Positions 31,564 to 44,700 of a DNA stretch of 64,000 bases are shown in pieces (position 1 is the stretch's first letter; the number at the start of each line of letters is the position of its first letter). Origin of the DNA: Lunularia cruciata (taxonomy: Eukaryota; Streptophyta; Marchantiopsida; Lunulariales; Lunulariaceae). The DNA is taken from positions 24,654,552 to 24,718,551 of the forward strand of contig OX419756.1 in assembly GCA_948567375.1 (NCBI GenBank), in the 5' to 3' direction. The position numbers and the translations under genes are program-made. The notes beneath the pieces were generated by a model. The model had not been told where the DNA came from, did no database searches, and saw only the letters and a list, made by a program, of their open reading frames with translations.

Positions 31564-34500
31564 ATAGGTACTTGGGATTTTACACTAAAAATAGATTAGG
31601 TGGGATCTAATATCTCCCTTGACATGTATAGGAGCCTAATCATTCTATAGATGATTAGGATAATAAAGGATTAGGATAGTAACATCAGTGAGGATTGGTT
31701 AGACTTCAGGATTCACTTTGGATTTTGATCCATCAGGCTTGGAGAAAATGAAGTATATAAGGTTGAGTATTGATAGCACTTGTGTTCATTCTTTTGTGTA
31801 ATGCAAGCTTAGACTTCAAGTAAAGAGTGCTCTTACTTCTTTAGAAGTTTTGTGTCCTATATTTTGCATGATGTTTCAATGTCTAAGCAAGAATAGAGGT
31901 GAGGAATTTCAAAGTAGGTCTTCAATGCTTAGTGCCAAGCAAGTACTCACCCTTGATTAGGGTGTGCACTCAAGGATTTGAAGGAGTGAACTTGTGCAAA
32001 GAGTAGATTGGGAAGCTCACCATTTAAGCAATACCACAAAATTGAAAAGTTTAGATAGGAAGTAGCAAGAAGTTTAGTCCTACAAGTTATGTCTTTTGAT
32101 AAGGGTAGAACACATTTGTAGGCACTACATCTTTGGAATGGAATGGCACTTGGAGTGGATGAACCATCACCTTCAAGAGCAATCCCAACTATATTAAGAG
32201 TGAAAGTCATTGTTTTGGGATTTTCTTTTTGATGTAGTGTGCCACAAAAGGTGACACTACCCTCTTCTTGGAGTGGTTTCTACCCAAGAGGCTAAACAAG
32301 AGACAATAAACAGACTGAAATTTGGTGACAAGTGCACGTTTCACTTCACTTTGTGGCATTTCTTAATAGTATCCTGGAACAAACTAACCAAGGCACTACT
32401 AGACAAACAAAGAGGATTTCAGCCTATTCTTATTGACTATACTATGAGTACATCAACACTAAAGTATCACAATGACCCAATTAGTCCACACTCACCTACA
32501 TGTAAACTAAGTAGACCATTCTCACTAGTAGTCATTGGTTGTGTCCCAAGCCTACTTGGTCCATGATCCCCAATATGTGTTGAATCATCTTGATAGGCAC
32601 AAAGCTCAGAAGTGTTTAAGTGGTGCTACTTATCAAGTACATCCTATGTTGCTTAGCCAATCCAAGGCTCACAATCCAGGTCCATATGCATAAATACCTC
32701 TAACACTACTAAAATGGTGGTAATACTAATATTGAAACCTATCTCTTGCTCTCTCTCATTAGCATTGGGCTCCACCAATTTTTGTAATTGTGAGTCCCAA
32801 ACAAGTCAAGTTCCTCTCTCTCAAAAAGCATGGGAGCTTGGGAAAATCATGAGTGTAGATAAAGCACTATGGGCTGCCTAAAAGAGTTCACCACTACCAT
32901 AGGTGACCAATTAGCCACTACCATTGTTTGAGACTAGCATCCAATATCTAGAATATCATCAACAATAAGGTGTGCTAGTTGTTGAATCTCATCATAGGCA
33001 CAATGTAAAACCTCTCTTGGTAAGAGGTTTGTCCACCAAAGACAAAGATGATGAGCATATGATCCAACTTTAGTTGCATCCAATAACACAATAGGTCCTA
33101 TCTGAGAATTAAATTGATGTATACTCACCACCATTTGTGTTCAAGAATCACCCATCAAAGGGATGTTCTCTAAAATGTAGGCCAAAGATATGGCTTGATG
33201 AACCTTAAGATGTCATAGTATTTGTAACATCTTCCAAAACACACCAAAATGTGATCTTGTAACCCCTAACCTTGGCCAACACAAGTATGTCCCTAATATG
33301 ACCATCCAAAAACCACCAAATGAATAGGACCATGTCTCTCTAGATCCTATGCCAATAAAGAAATGTCTACTAGTTGGGTCTTTTGGTAACCCCTAATTGT
33401 TGACATTGGTAATAAATTTGGATACCAATAGGCCAAGTGTGCTACATGATTTAAAGAGACTTTCCTAGTAATCTCATCTCTCTCTATACACATAATATCT
33501 CTAAACTCATTTACTTGCTTGTAGTACCATAAGTAGTCTAATAATTATCCCACCAAACTACTCCAATAGACATACTCCCTCTATTGGATACTACTAAGCA
33601 ATAAGTGTGGTATCGAAAGGTAACAAGATAATAAATTTTGGAAGCTCATCCTCAAATTGGTCTCTTGGTAGTAGAAAGGCTCTACTCCAAGCTTGCTACA
33701 CCAATTGATATGCATGCTGCTACAATGCTTCCTTAGAACTCTACAATATAACATTCAAGGTGGATGGAACAACCTCACTTGTACTCAAATTTGAGTGATC
33801 TCTTTTAATATTGGGTTATTTTGTGCATGGGTGTTCCCTTCCGATAAGTTACCAAGCCAAGTATCAAAACCATTGAAAGTTGGAACTAATGTTATGGTCC
33901 TTGACTATAGTGAGCAAAGATTGCCACTACTAAATTGTACTGGTATGCAATATACACATCCTCACCTAATTGCCAACTTGGTCTATAGGAAGTTATTTCC
34001 TCTCAATGGTCAATATTAAAACCCATGGGGTATAACAATACTCCACCAGCTAGCATATCACATGACTCTACTATTGTTGTAATGGCCAAAACTCTCACCA
34101 TAGAGCTATCAATCAAATGACTAGGATAAATCTAGACAATGAGCTCCTCACATGTGATGTACTATGTAGAACCACCTCAAGATATGTTTAGATTTGAAAT
34201 AGATACATATTTACATCTATCTTTCATAGCCCAAGACTAACACTTGTAGCCTTCTCCAAAATAATAAGTTGCATGTCAAATTCTAATAAGACCCTCTATG
34301 GTGTATAGAACTTAATTAAAGGTCCCACCAAATAGAAAATCTCACTCTAGTTATTGAATAGGACAACTCCAAGTTTGAACCAAGCTTGTTCAAATGCAAT
34401 TCTAACTGGTAACTTTGTTAACCTAATTGTTGTTGCCTACCTTAAACCATTGGTAGCTAAATAGATCTCATGCTCCTCAAACAAGTTAGCTCTACCATCA

Positions 34501-35389
34501 ATCAAATATATTCTTGAAGCAAGAATCCCATCATCCCTACTCTCACAAAGTGTGGTAGCTAACAAGAACATAGTTGGGTCAACTCCCAATATAAGCATGT
34601 CATTGGTTGAAAACAAAGAGGAGCACTTAATCAACTTAGCCACCCCAACATTGTGCTAGTCTCAATCTATGTGGTAGCATGTGATTGACTAGTATCTAGT
34701 CCATCATGCACTCTATCATCACCTTCCAAACCTATAGTAGGATGTCTAAGAGCCATGGATATTATATATGTACCTTAGAGAGTTTAAAAGATTGGAGAAG
34801 TTTGACCTATTTATTGGCCTCTCCCCTTGTGGGTCCAACTTCATTGATGCTCCTCAAGGCTTTGGAGCACATACTACATTCCTAGTCATTATGGTATATG
34901 CTTTTACTTGTATTGCTCCACACATAAAATCCAAGACATCTTTATCACCAACATAAGAGGTGGAAGCCTTAGTACTTGAATTTGTTCTCCTTTGAGCTAT
35001 GGCCATGCTAGCCAATCTCTACACTAACTACTCAATCCAAATAGCCATGGCTGTATCATAAGCAAAGGCATATACTAGGCCCCTACCATGTGTAGGTCCT
35101 CTACTACCACCGTATCTTCCATGACCTGAAGATCCACTACCACCTACCATAATAGCCCTACTACTTGGTGACTCTAGGGGGAGGTCAAAGCATCAATCAC
35201 GAGTATGACCAAATCTATGGCAATGGTCACACTATCTCTAAGTTGGTTGTTGTACTCTAGAGGTATCATGCCCACTACCCTAGGAGCACTCTCTCTTGTG
35301 GTGAGTTCCACCACGAGTCCAACAAGTAACACCACTACCCATTGGTTTTTGCTAACCAAAAAATGATAGTAAGGGCCTTAAAGTGCACT
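31564..35389. other. Unclassified repeat-like region with one zinc-knuckle trace
   Basis: 3.8 kb with no supported host gene. Features seen: a TATA-like GTATATAAGG near 31751; a short hairpin GTAGTGT..GACACTAC near 32234-32256; and, near 32275, a phrase resembling the 3' region of family A (GGTTTCTACCCAAGAGGCTAAA). Open frames are short and unsupported. A CCHC-type remnant at 35190-35231 on the minus strand suggests a decayed retroelement, at least in the right-hand part. The remainder I could not assign. Confidence 0.4.
35190..35231 (-). pseudogene. CCHC zinc-knuckle remnant of a retroelement Gag
   Basis: The minus strand reads CDHCHRFGHTRD-stop-CFDL: CX2CX4HX4C spacing with one codon turned into TGA. 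The 'GHTRDxC(F/Y)DL' wording is typical of Ty1/copia-type Gag. Following residues SSRAIMVGGSGSSGHGR are low-complexity Gly/Ser. Pol motifs were not found nearby. Confidence 0.5.
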
Positions 35390-37649
35390 TGTGACAAGCT
35401 GGCAAGTATCACTTTTGTAGTAATCAGTAAGTAAAGTTTGTTCTCACATAGATACAATTTAGAAATTGTCAAATACAAAGTGAAATAGTAATATTTAGTT
35501 AATCTTGGTTGTGTCTTTAATCTCTCAGGTAGAAACCACACCCAAAAGAGAGTAACAAGCATTGATCACATTCTAATCACAAACAAACAACATTCATAAT
35601 CACAATTCTCTAAATTCTATCCAAACAAACTTTGATTGTGATGATTCAATTTCCAAAGAAAGCTACTTCACTATGAAACTTCTTTGTCTAAGAATTGTGT
35701 TCTACCCCTCCTCCATTGAAGGCACAACTTCCTTGATCAAAATTGCTTCACATCCACCCCATATTGTGCTCACCAATACAAAATACTACCAACACTACAA
35801 TTCCTCTCAGATTTTTCAAGGTATTGTTTTGATTGTTATCCACTCAAGATCAAACACACAAGATGAAATCAGAAATGTGGAATCCAACAACCAATACCCA
35901 GATTTGCACTTTGAAATTCTCCAAACACTCACAAGTACATGCACAGGATTGACAATCGGTATTAAGCTGAAATGATGAGCACTAAGTTACAACAATTCAT
36001 TTTACTCAACTTTGAAAATGTAAATACTAAACAACACAACACTACACTACAAATACCCCCTTTAAATAGGCAGAGCACTTTGAAAATTATCTAACAAATA
36101 TACCATTTCTTAACAACTTTACCAACTTGTAGATCCAAAATGACAAACCACTTCTTCATATTTGCCTCTTCATATCTCAAAATTGTTACTACTCCAATCT
36201 GATGTCAACCTCAACTTTGGCTTCCAAACCCAATGCTCCTTCAAGTATCTCTCCTTCTTTGGATCTACCCAATACTACTACTTCATCCACTTTCTCTATC
36301 ATCTCTTTAGTCTGAGCTGAAATTGGAATGATAGCTAACCTATCTGCAGTCTAATTCTCTAACCCACTCTCTTCTAATGTCTCAAGTAACTAACCCAAAG
36401 ACACCTACACTCCTACTTCCACGACTTTGGACTTCTTATTCACCTTTATCTCACTATCAAGTCTATCTAACAAAATCTAATCTAAGACAAACATTGTCTC
36501 CCACCTTTAGCATCTTCCTATCTACTCAATCTCTTAGGCAAATCAACAAATTGTTCAAATCCGTCTCCTTTGCCTTTCTCTTTCTACAATAACAACTTCT
36601 GTTTGTGCAATTGTACTTCTTCCACTTTCACTTTGGCTTCTATGTGCAGTGAGCCGGTTAACGCCTTCACAAGAAAGCATAATACCTGTTTAGCAAGATC
36701 CGAAGGGTTTCTAAAGGTTTTTAGTTGAAAGTAATATTTCAACATCACTTTGAGATTTTTGACTACATCTCTTACTTGCTCCGATGTATGATCTTGAGCT
36801 CACTCCACTAGCAACTCTTCATGGTACATCTTTAGTATGTCTTCAAACTCAACTTTCAACACCTCTTTCTCTTCCATGTATCAAGCAAGTTGGGCTTCTA
36901 CATTAATGACAAATCCTTGCATTTGCTCTTCTTCTCTATTCCTCTTGGCTAACTTGCACTGCTAGGCTTCTTCACACTACTAGGCTTCATCTTTTTGCAT
37001 TGCCCTTGACTTTAGGCTCTCCATTTCTTGTTCCATTACAACTTGTGGTACCCACATTTTTTATTTTATTTTTAATTTGGAAGAAGAAGTGTATAGAGAA
37101 GTTGAATTGCGCATGTATGGCCAAAAAAGGCAAAGAAAAGTGTCCTCGGGATGAAACCCAAGGTAATGTGACTTTGGGTCATAAGGTGAAGTACTCGGAA
37201 TTGCCCTATCAGCATACAACCTGAAGTAAGGAGTCTTGATGTGGGGGGTGCTCAACCCGAGGCAAGGACAGTGTAACAACCTTCCTTTGGGGCAAGACAT
37301 TCAAGAAGGGACTGTTCAAAAATGGCGGTCATACACGTGAAGGACATTTGACAGTGACAGGAGCATGCAGGAGGTGTGATTTCTTGGTAGAATCTCATAT
37401 AGAAGAAAGACAAAGAAAGCACGATTCTATAAAAATTGGGCTAAAGACAAAGCAATGACAAGCAATTTTCCCTCACCGTTAAGAAGTCATCCTGCAGGAG
37501 ATCATGGGAAGGGAGGTAGAGTCAAAAACAAGTTGGTGTGTAGAGAAGAATTCAAGAGAGCTAATCCGGGAATTAGTAGGAAGAATAGTCCCTAGCCCAG
37601 AGTGGAAGAGAGAAAGATGGGAGGAGGGAAGAAGAACTCTGAATTTGCA

Positions 37650-39243
37650 ATGAGAAATCATGCAATTTGGAGGTTAGATGTGATCACAAGAATTGAAGTC
37701 TTGAGCAGACTTCCGATCATATTCTTGGCATGGAACTAGAATGTAAGCTTTCTAGGGTTTATGACTAAGATCATCAAGAGTAGATGTCTCGATGGTCCCG
37801 AGGAAGAAGGGAAGAGAGGTAATCCGGCTTGATGGATGGAGTCGGATTGGAGGTTAGTACTTGGAAGAGAAGTAGGCGCGGAGCATGGTGCCACGTTCTT
37901 GGGGAAGGGTGAAGTAGCAAAAGAAACCTAAGAGGTAAGAGATGCTTTCTCTTCGAAGCGCACAAAGAATGGTCACAAAGTAGAGAGTTACAAGGATCCT
38001 ATCAAGAGAGGGATTGTGAGTGCTCTAACGGCAATCTTGAAGCCGGAGAGAACAACTTATGTGATGAAGCACCAAGCGGTGTTCTTCCATAAGATGTTTG
38101 CAAGAGAGCCAATAAATTGGGCCAAGTGTTTTCATGGGAGAATGAGACAGATGGTATGGAATTTGCGGGATAAGTTGCCTCCACATTACATTGTGCTGTT
38201 TATAGCTCATTTCTATCTAGGGTTGAACTTGCTCAATGCGGCGGAGCGCAATAGGATGGTGTCACATTTCCATCCCAACTTAAGAAAAGATGTTGACAAG
38301 GAGGAGCAGAAATACATTCTTCAGATTAGGAGCAGCAATGAGTACTACGCGTAGACGGGGAAGAGTGTGCAGTTGGACATGAGTACTCCAAAGTTGAAGA
38401 AGAGGAGTTGACAAGGAGAAGGCAAAGATGTCAAGAAGGTAAGACCTCGGAAGGCCAGAAGAGTAAACCCAAGGAAAGGAATGGTGGTAATCATGTCGTT
38501 GGAGGAAGAATCGGAAGCCGAGTGCAAGTCCAAAGACTCAGAAAGAGATGAAGAACCCAAGCTCACACTGCAGAGTGGAGACATGAGTAGTGATAGTGAC
38601 AATGGAGTGGAGATGACATCGATACCCAAGGAAGAGGAAGCCAAGATGAAGATGGAAGAGAAAGGTAACTCAAAGTTGGAAGACAAAGTGCCAGAGCAGG
38701 AGGAGAAGAAAGTTACCATTCAAAGAGGAGTTCATTCCAGGCAAAAGGCGAAGTGTGGAGCGGGGCCAAGTAAGGTAAAAGAAGAGGAGGATGAAAGTTA
38801 GGGGAGTGAAGCATCCATTCCTATAAGGCAACTATGGCTCAGAAGGCGAGTGTTGAGTGAAGAAGAGGTGAAGAAGGAGATCACTCCACAAGTCGAGGTA
38901 ACTCCAAGTGAAGGAGTGGAGTACCTGCGGGAAGTTGTGTGCCCATTATTAGTAAAGTTAGAGTACAAGAAGAAGGAGATGCAATCAAAGTGTCCGGAGG
39001 TGAAGACTATGATGCAGGTGTTAGCAAGATTAGAAGAAGAGAACTCAGAGTTGAAGAAGAGTATAATCCAAGGTGAGGAAGAAAGAGAAGTACTACGAGT
39101 AGATGCAGTAGTGCAATATCAGGTGCTTGATAACTTGAGGAGAGAAGTAGGGAATCGGGAGGAACTCATAGAGCAGAATGTCATAGCAAGGGAAACACAA
39201 ATAGTTAAATATGAAATCTTGAAGTTGCAGTTTGTTGATTCGA
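37650..39243 (+). pseudogene. Family A reading frame in copy X, first part
   Basis: Follows one frame from ATG 37650 with few stops. Open runs are 38016-38354 (MKHQAVFFHKMFAREPINWA, HYIVLFIAHFYLGLNLL), 38481-38801 (acidic, SDSDNGVEMTSIPKEEEAK) and 38850-39243 (EGVEYLREVVCPLLVKLEYK, LEEENSELKKSIIQGEEERE). It is the least damaged N-terminal half of any copy here, and the best source for a consensus of the unknown protein. It ends where the foreign join occurs at about 39244. Confidence 0.65.
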
Positions 39244-39717
39244 GACTAGACCCAATATCAAATCTATAGCAAATCAAGCAAGGCTTTGTGGTACCCACAT
39301 TTTTGTTTTTTTTGAAATTTGGAAAAAGAAGCATATAGAGAAGTTGAATTGAGCCTGTATGGCCAAAGAAGGCAAAGAAAAGTGTACTTGGGGTGAAACC
39401 CAAGGTAACGTGGCTTTGGGTCATAAGGCAAAGTACTCGGAATTGCCCTGTCAGCATACAACCTAAAGTAAGGAGTCTTCATATCGGAGGTGCTCAACCG
39501 AAGGCGAGGAGAGTGTAACAACTTTCCTTTGGGGCGAGAGATTCAACAAGGGACCATTCAAAATGGCGGTCATATGCATGGCGACTGTGGCTCAGAAGGC
39601 GAGTGTCAAGTGAAGAAGAGGTGAAGAAAGAGATCACTTTGCAAGAGTGAAGGAGTAGAGTACCTGCGGGGGGTTGTGTGCTCATTATTAGTAAAGTTAG
39701 AGCACAAGAAGAAGTAG

Positions 39718-40790
39718 ATGCAGTCAAAGTGTTTGAAAGTGAAGACTTTGATGCAAGTGTTAGCAAGATTAGAAGAAGAGAACTCAGAGTTGAAGAAGAA
39801 TATAATCCAAGGTGAGGAGGAAAGTGAAGTACTACGAGTAGATGCAATAGTGCAAAATCAAGTGCTTGAGAACTTGAGGAGAGAAGCAGTGAATCAGGAG
39901 GAACTAATAGAGCAGAACGTCATAGCAAGGGAAAGACAAATAGCTGAATATGGAATCTTGAAGTAGCAGTTTGCTGATTCTAGACTAGAAATTATCCATG
40001 CTATGGCGAGAGTAGCAAAGAAAGAACAAGAGCTTGATAGAGTGATAGAGAGTGTAGAGGAGAAGAAGCAGTTGTGGCAACGAGAGTTGATAGTGAGGTA
40101 TAGAGAGGAAGAAAGGTTGAGAGAGTTACTTCGCAATAAGGAGAAAAAGATTGTGCTGAAAGAGAAGGAGAAGGAAGCTGTGAAAGCCGAGTTCAAAGCA
40201 GAATTAGCAATGTATAGAGAAGATTGGCTTGCAGATCAAGACTAGGATAGGAAATTGAGATTGGAGCCATTAAAGGAGATGGTGATCAAGAAGAATGCAA
40301 TGCTAAGTACAAAGGCCAGTGTGTGCATCAAAGAGATGGGATTGCACAAGTTGAAGTTGTTGGTGTAGGAGACGAGGAGGAGAAATGCAAAGGACAAAGA
40401 CTTGAATGCTTTATTGATTTGTCTTAGAACTCGTGTAGATAGAAAGATATTGGAGGTAGAAGACAATATCACAATTAGATTAGACTTAGTCAAACTTGAG
40501 ATAGATAAACTTTGAAAGGATGTCAGAGCAAAACCCAAAGTAGATGAAGTAGGAGTACAAATGTCTTTGGAGTTACCGTTGGAGGCATTAGAGAGAGTGG
40601 GTCAGGAGATAAGAAGTTAGAAAGATTACCTACTAGTGGAATTTCATATCAAGAAAGAGAATTGTTAGATTTGGTAGAGGAATTAGGAGTTATGAAACCC
40701 AAGGAAAGGGTAGTAGTGAATGAAGTTACTTTGGGATTGGGTTTGAAAGTTGAGGGAGAAGTAGACATCGGATTGGATTACTAACAGTTT
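39718..40790 (+). pseudogene. Family A reading frame, second part (after the internal duplication)
   Basis: Coiled coil restarts: ARLEEENSELKKNIIQGEEE at about 39755, MARVAKKEQELDRVIESVEE at 40003, then the C-terminal coil through TRLDLVKLEIDKL at about 40470-40515 and the acidic tail to about 40790. Stops at 39964, 40243 and elsewhere. The first ~210 codons of coil are therefore present twice in this insertion. Confidence 0.6.
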
Positions 40791-42229
40791 TGAGATTTGA
40801 AGAGGTAGATATGAAGAGGTGCATTGTTAGTTTGGATCTTCAAGTTAGAAGAGTTGTTGTAGAACGGTATAGTTGTTAGAACTATCGATTGCTTCACTAT
40901 TTAAGAGTGGCATTTGTAGGAAATTGTTATTCAGTGCTCATTATTTTTGGGAATAGATAAAGCAAAGTGTTGTGAAGTAGTGCTCATCACTTGAGCTTGA
41001 TTCCGAGTATCAACGTTGTGATTGTGTTTATGAGTGTGTGGAGAAATTTGAAGTGCAAGTCAGTGTGCTTGTTGAATGTTGGATTCCGCAGCCTTGATCT
41101 TCATTCTGTGTGTTTGATCCTTAGTGAAGTGCAATCGGAGCAATGCCTTGACAGATCTGAGAGGAATTGTAGTGTTGGTATTATTCTGCATTTGTGAGAG
41201 TAGCGTAGTGTTGATGTGAAGCAATTTTGATCAAGGAAGTTGTGCCTTCAGTGGAGGGGTAGAACACAATTGTGAGGCAAAGTCGTTTGCAATGAAGTGC
41301 CGTTTTTGAGAAAGCCTGAATCATCACAATCAAGATTGTTTGGAAAGATTTGATGGAGTTGTGATTAAGTGTGATACATTGTTGTGCCGAGACTACGAAT
41401 CAGTGCTTGTTACTCTCTTCTGGGTGTGGTTTCTACCTAAGAGACTAAAGAAGAACTCAAGAAGAACTACATTGTTATTGTTTGACTTTGTATTTGGACA
41501 TTTTTGACTCGTATCTTTATGGGAACGAACTTTACTTACCTGATTACCGCAAAAGTTTACTTTATATTTGCCGGGTTGTCACACCACTACAACCACTTTT
41601 GACTTTATGACTTCTTTACGTGCTTCATCAAATTCTCCCTTCAACTTCTCAAAGTCTATCTTCTGTGTACTTAGCTCTTCAGCCTACCTTTCAAGCTTGC
41701 CTCCTCACTTCTCAAAAGTGTTCAGCAAGTTCTCAAACCTCTTCTATCAAAGAACTTTGTCAACCCAAAGCTCTTCACCTTGCTTCTCACCTTGGATTAA
41801 CTTCCCCTTCAACTACATAATCTCTCCACTCAGATACTTCACAACATGTAGTTCATCCCTTACTTCCAAATGATCCTTCTTCACCTCTTCCCTCTTCTTC
41901 TTCTTCAACACCAATAGCAATGGATAGACAATTTTAGACAAGTATGCCACTTCCCCAAAATCATTTTTTTTGCATTCATCTTTGCATGTTTCTTTCATTG
42001 GTGCCTCTTTGACCGTTCCCTTACCTCAAAGTCTTGATCTTCATACCTTCAAAGTAACATCTTCTGAGATTTCTTCTTCACCTTTTCCTTTACTCAATCT
42101 TGCCATAGCCGGTTGCAAAATCTTCTTTGTTTTGGTTCCTCTTGGAAATACTAACCTTTTCTCTTTGCTCTTCTATCTCCACCGCAAGCTCCAACTCCAA
42201 ACATGGAATATCTCCTCCTTCCATCCGGT

Positions 42230-44700
42230 TGTGACAACCCGGAAAATATCACTTTTACGGTAATTAGGTAAGTAAAGTTTGTTCCCGCAAAGATACAAGT
42301 CAAGAATATCCAAATACAAAGCAAATTGTAAAAATGTAATTCTTCTTGGTTGTGTCTTTGATGTGTAACACCCATTTTTGCATGTGTGTGGTATTGTGAT
42401 ATTTAGCTTGGTATTACAAGTTCTTGAGAGATATTATTTATATAGAGATAAAGGATGGTTCTACATTAGTCATGATTAGCTAAATTTAGTCATAGCTAAG
42501 ATAGAGGAGACCTCACTTTAGAGGAAGTGGAAAAGATGAGCACCACTATTTTGGATTCTAGTGTGTTGACTTGATATTATTCCCAGGTGTTTGGCTTTGA
42601 GGAAAGAGTTGAGCACTCTTGGGCCTGCAAGCCTTTTTGTTTTGGATTCTTCTATAGTCCAAGGATAGCCCATGTGAAGGAATCCTTGACTTAGTAGTTA
42701 GGTCAAGATAAGATCACATGCTTAGTGGAATATGCCAATGTGGATAGATATTCCTTTATAATTTTTGACTTTACTTGACTTTTAGCCTAGTAACTTGAGT
42801 TACTCTAGTAATTAGTAATTTTGGTGCGTAACTATTTTGCAAGTATATAAACAAGGGGTGATGAGATACTAATAATCCTTTCATTTGCAACTATCTCTCT
42901 CTCATTGAGTTCTCTAGTGAGCAATGCCTTGAGTCTTGGAGTTTTAGACTTGGAGGAGTATGATAGAGTTGGGGTTCCTTGCCTTCTTAGTCCATGGTGC
43001 GCTACCATAATAGCTATTAGAGGTTCATCCTGAGTGAGAGACAGGCCAGCTCACAGATCTCTCAGGTAGAAACTACACCAAGAAGAGAGTAACAAGAGCT
43101 CAGTAGTAATTCTTGTCACAAATTATACACTCATAATCATAATTCTTTCAAATCTTTCCAAACAAACTTGATTGTGATGATTCAGTCTCTCCCAAAAATG
43201 GCTACTTCATGGAAATATGACCTCACCTCAAAATTGTGTTCCATCCCTCCACTGAAGGCACAACTTCCTCGATCAAAATTGCTTCACATCAATTGAACAC
43301 TGTACTCACAAATGCAAACTACTACCAACACTACAATTCCTCTCAGATTTGTCAAGGCATTGCTTTGATTGCACTTCACTCAAGATCAAGGCTATGGAAT
43401 CCAACATCCAACAAACACACTAACTTGCACTTTGAAATTCTCCCAACACTCACAAACACAAAAATATAGAATTGATACTCAGAATTTAGCTCAAGCGACG
43501 AGCACTGCTTCACAGCACTTTGTCTTATCTATTCTCAAGAATAATGAACACTGAACAACCAAAGACTACATATGCCTCCTTTTATAGGCAGAGCACTTGA
43601 TAGTTAACTTACTTCCTAAACTACTTCCTACAACTCTACCAACATGTAGATCCAAAATGACAATGCACAATATCGATTTCCTCCTATCTAAAAACTGTTT
43701 CTAATCCAATCCAATGTCTACTTCTACTTTGGCTTCCCAACCCAAGGACAATCCCTCCACCTCATGTATATCAGGTTTTACAACTTCCAACTCTTCTACC
43801 AATTCTAACACATCTTCACATTGATCTGGAATTAAAGACATGGGTAATCTATCTACCTCCTTATCTTGTAACCCACTCTTCTCTAAAGTATCAAGCGTCA
43901 AATCAAAAGACACCTGCACTCCTATCTCTATTACTTCAGGTCTGGTATATACAATATTCCAAAGATTATCTAACTCCAACTTAATCAAACCAAGACAAAT
44001 AGAAATGTTATTCTCTACATCTAACATCTTCCTATCTATCCGCATTCTAAGATTGATTAACAAGGCATTCAAGTCCTCGTTCTTTGCATTCTTTATCCTT
44101 GTTGCTTACACAAGCAATCATAACTCATGTAGCCTTGATTCCTCCATTCTCACTTTGTCTTCCATGGTTAACTTTGACTTCAGTTCCATGATTGCTTCTT
44201 CAATTGATTCCTCTGATTGCATCTTTTGTCTCTCCTACTCAATCATAGCTTAACTTATCTTCAACTCCTCCTCATACTCCGCTGTGAAATCCTCCAACTC
44301 TTCACATATTGATCACTCTTTGCCTCTAGTGTCTTCACAAGATCTCTTAGCCTCCCTTCTTCTTGATGGTGCTTATTCAATTCTTGTTGCCAAGCTGCAA
44401 TCTTCTCTTCTACTCTCTGTGGAATGCATTGAGCTCCTCTTCCTTAGCTTCCACCTATTCTCATTTATTGTCTTGCTCCCACTTTACTTTGGCTGTAACT
44501 TCTCCACCCGAAGTCTTTCTTGCGTAACTTCCTTCACTTTCAGCGCCAACTCTCTTCCCTGCTTCTCAAACTTCTCTTGCAGATTCTTGTTTATCTTCTT
44601 TTGCAACATTGCATCTACTCGCAATATTTCCTTTTCTTCCTCTCCTCTAATCAGACTCTCTTGCAACTTCAGATTCTTAGATTTTAATCTAAGAATTGCT
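42230..44700 (-). mobile_element. Family A copy A-j, 5'-truncated and holding a B solo LTR
   Basis: Minus strand, 3' end TGTGACAACCCGG at 42230. A B-type solo LTR interrupts it at 42364-43055. Restoring the flanks gives GTGTCTTTGAT|CTCTCAGG, the normal family text at that place. The coil frame can be traced (43701-44072, 44484-44747 on minus), with YTRPEVIEIGVQVSFDLTLD and LKLQESLIRGEEEKEILRVD. It stops near 44700 with no family 5' end. It lies against the truncated A-g at 42229. Confidence 0.7.
42364..43055 (+). repeat. Solo LTR of family B
   Basis: 692 bp from TGTAACACCC to GCCAGCTCACA, full-length match to the 3' LTR of element B in the opposite orientation. A TATA region (AAGTATATAAACAAGG, about 42840) is present. 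There is no internal B sequence on either side; A-j text continues across the insertion. A short duplication (GAT-) is visible at the edges. It formed by LTR-LTR recombination after insertion into A-j. Confidence 0.85.

Larger units (their letters stand above)
37044..41583 (+). mobile_element. Family A composite copy X/Y with internal duplication
   Basis: Starts TGTGGTACCC at 37044 and ends GGGTTGTCACA at 41583; one TSD pair (CAACT/CCACT) brackets the whole. Inside, at about 39245, the coiled-coil coding sequence is broken after CGAGACTAGA. A ~36-bp non-element sequence (CCCAATATC...AAGGCTT) follows, then a second family 5' end at 39287. That second 5' end is itself deleted internally (leader joins coiled coil near 39585), after which the coiled coil restarts and re-passes TCTAGACTAGA at about 39980. 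The unit is therefore ~0.75 kb longer than other copies, and part of the coil is duplicated. Leader TATA at 37428-37435. Confidence 0.8.
35390..42229 (-). mobile_element. Family A copy A-g, interrupted by 37044-41583
   Basis: Minus-strand copy whose 3' end is TGTGACAAG at 35390. The first piece is 35390-37043 and the second 41584-42229, together giving 3' tail, coiled coil and part of the acidic region. The inserted A composite is flanked by CAACT (37039-37043) and CCACT (41584-41588). The upstream (N-terminal) part of A-g is cut at 42229 where copy A-j begins, so A-g is the oldest layer of this nest. Confidence 0.75.

Noticed and set aside
33795-34019. 74-codon plus frame in the unclassified block
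   Set aside because: No motif, no neighbour support; the length is expected by chance in this AT-rich text.
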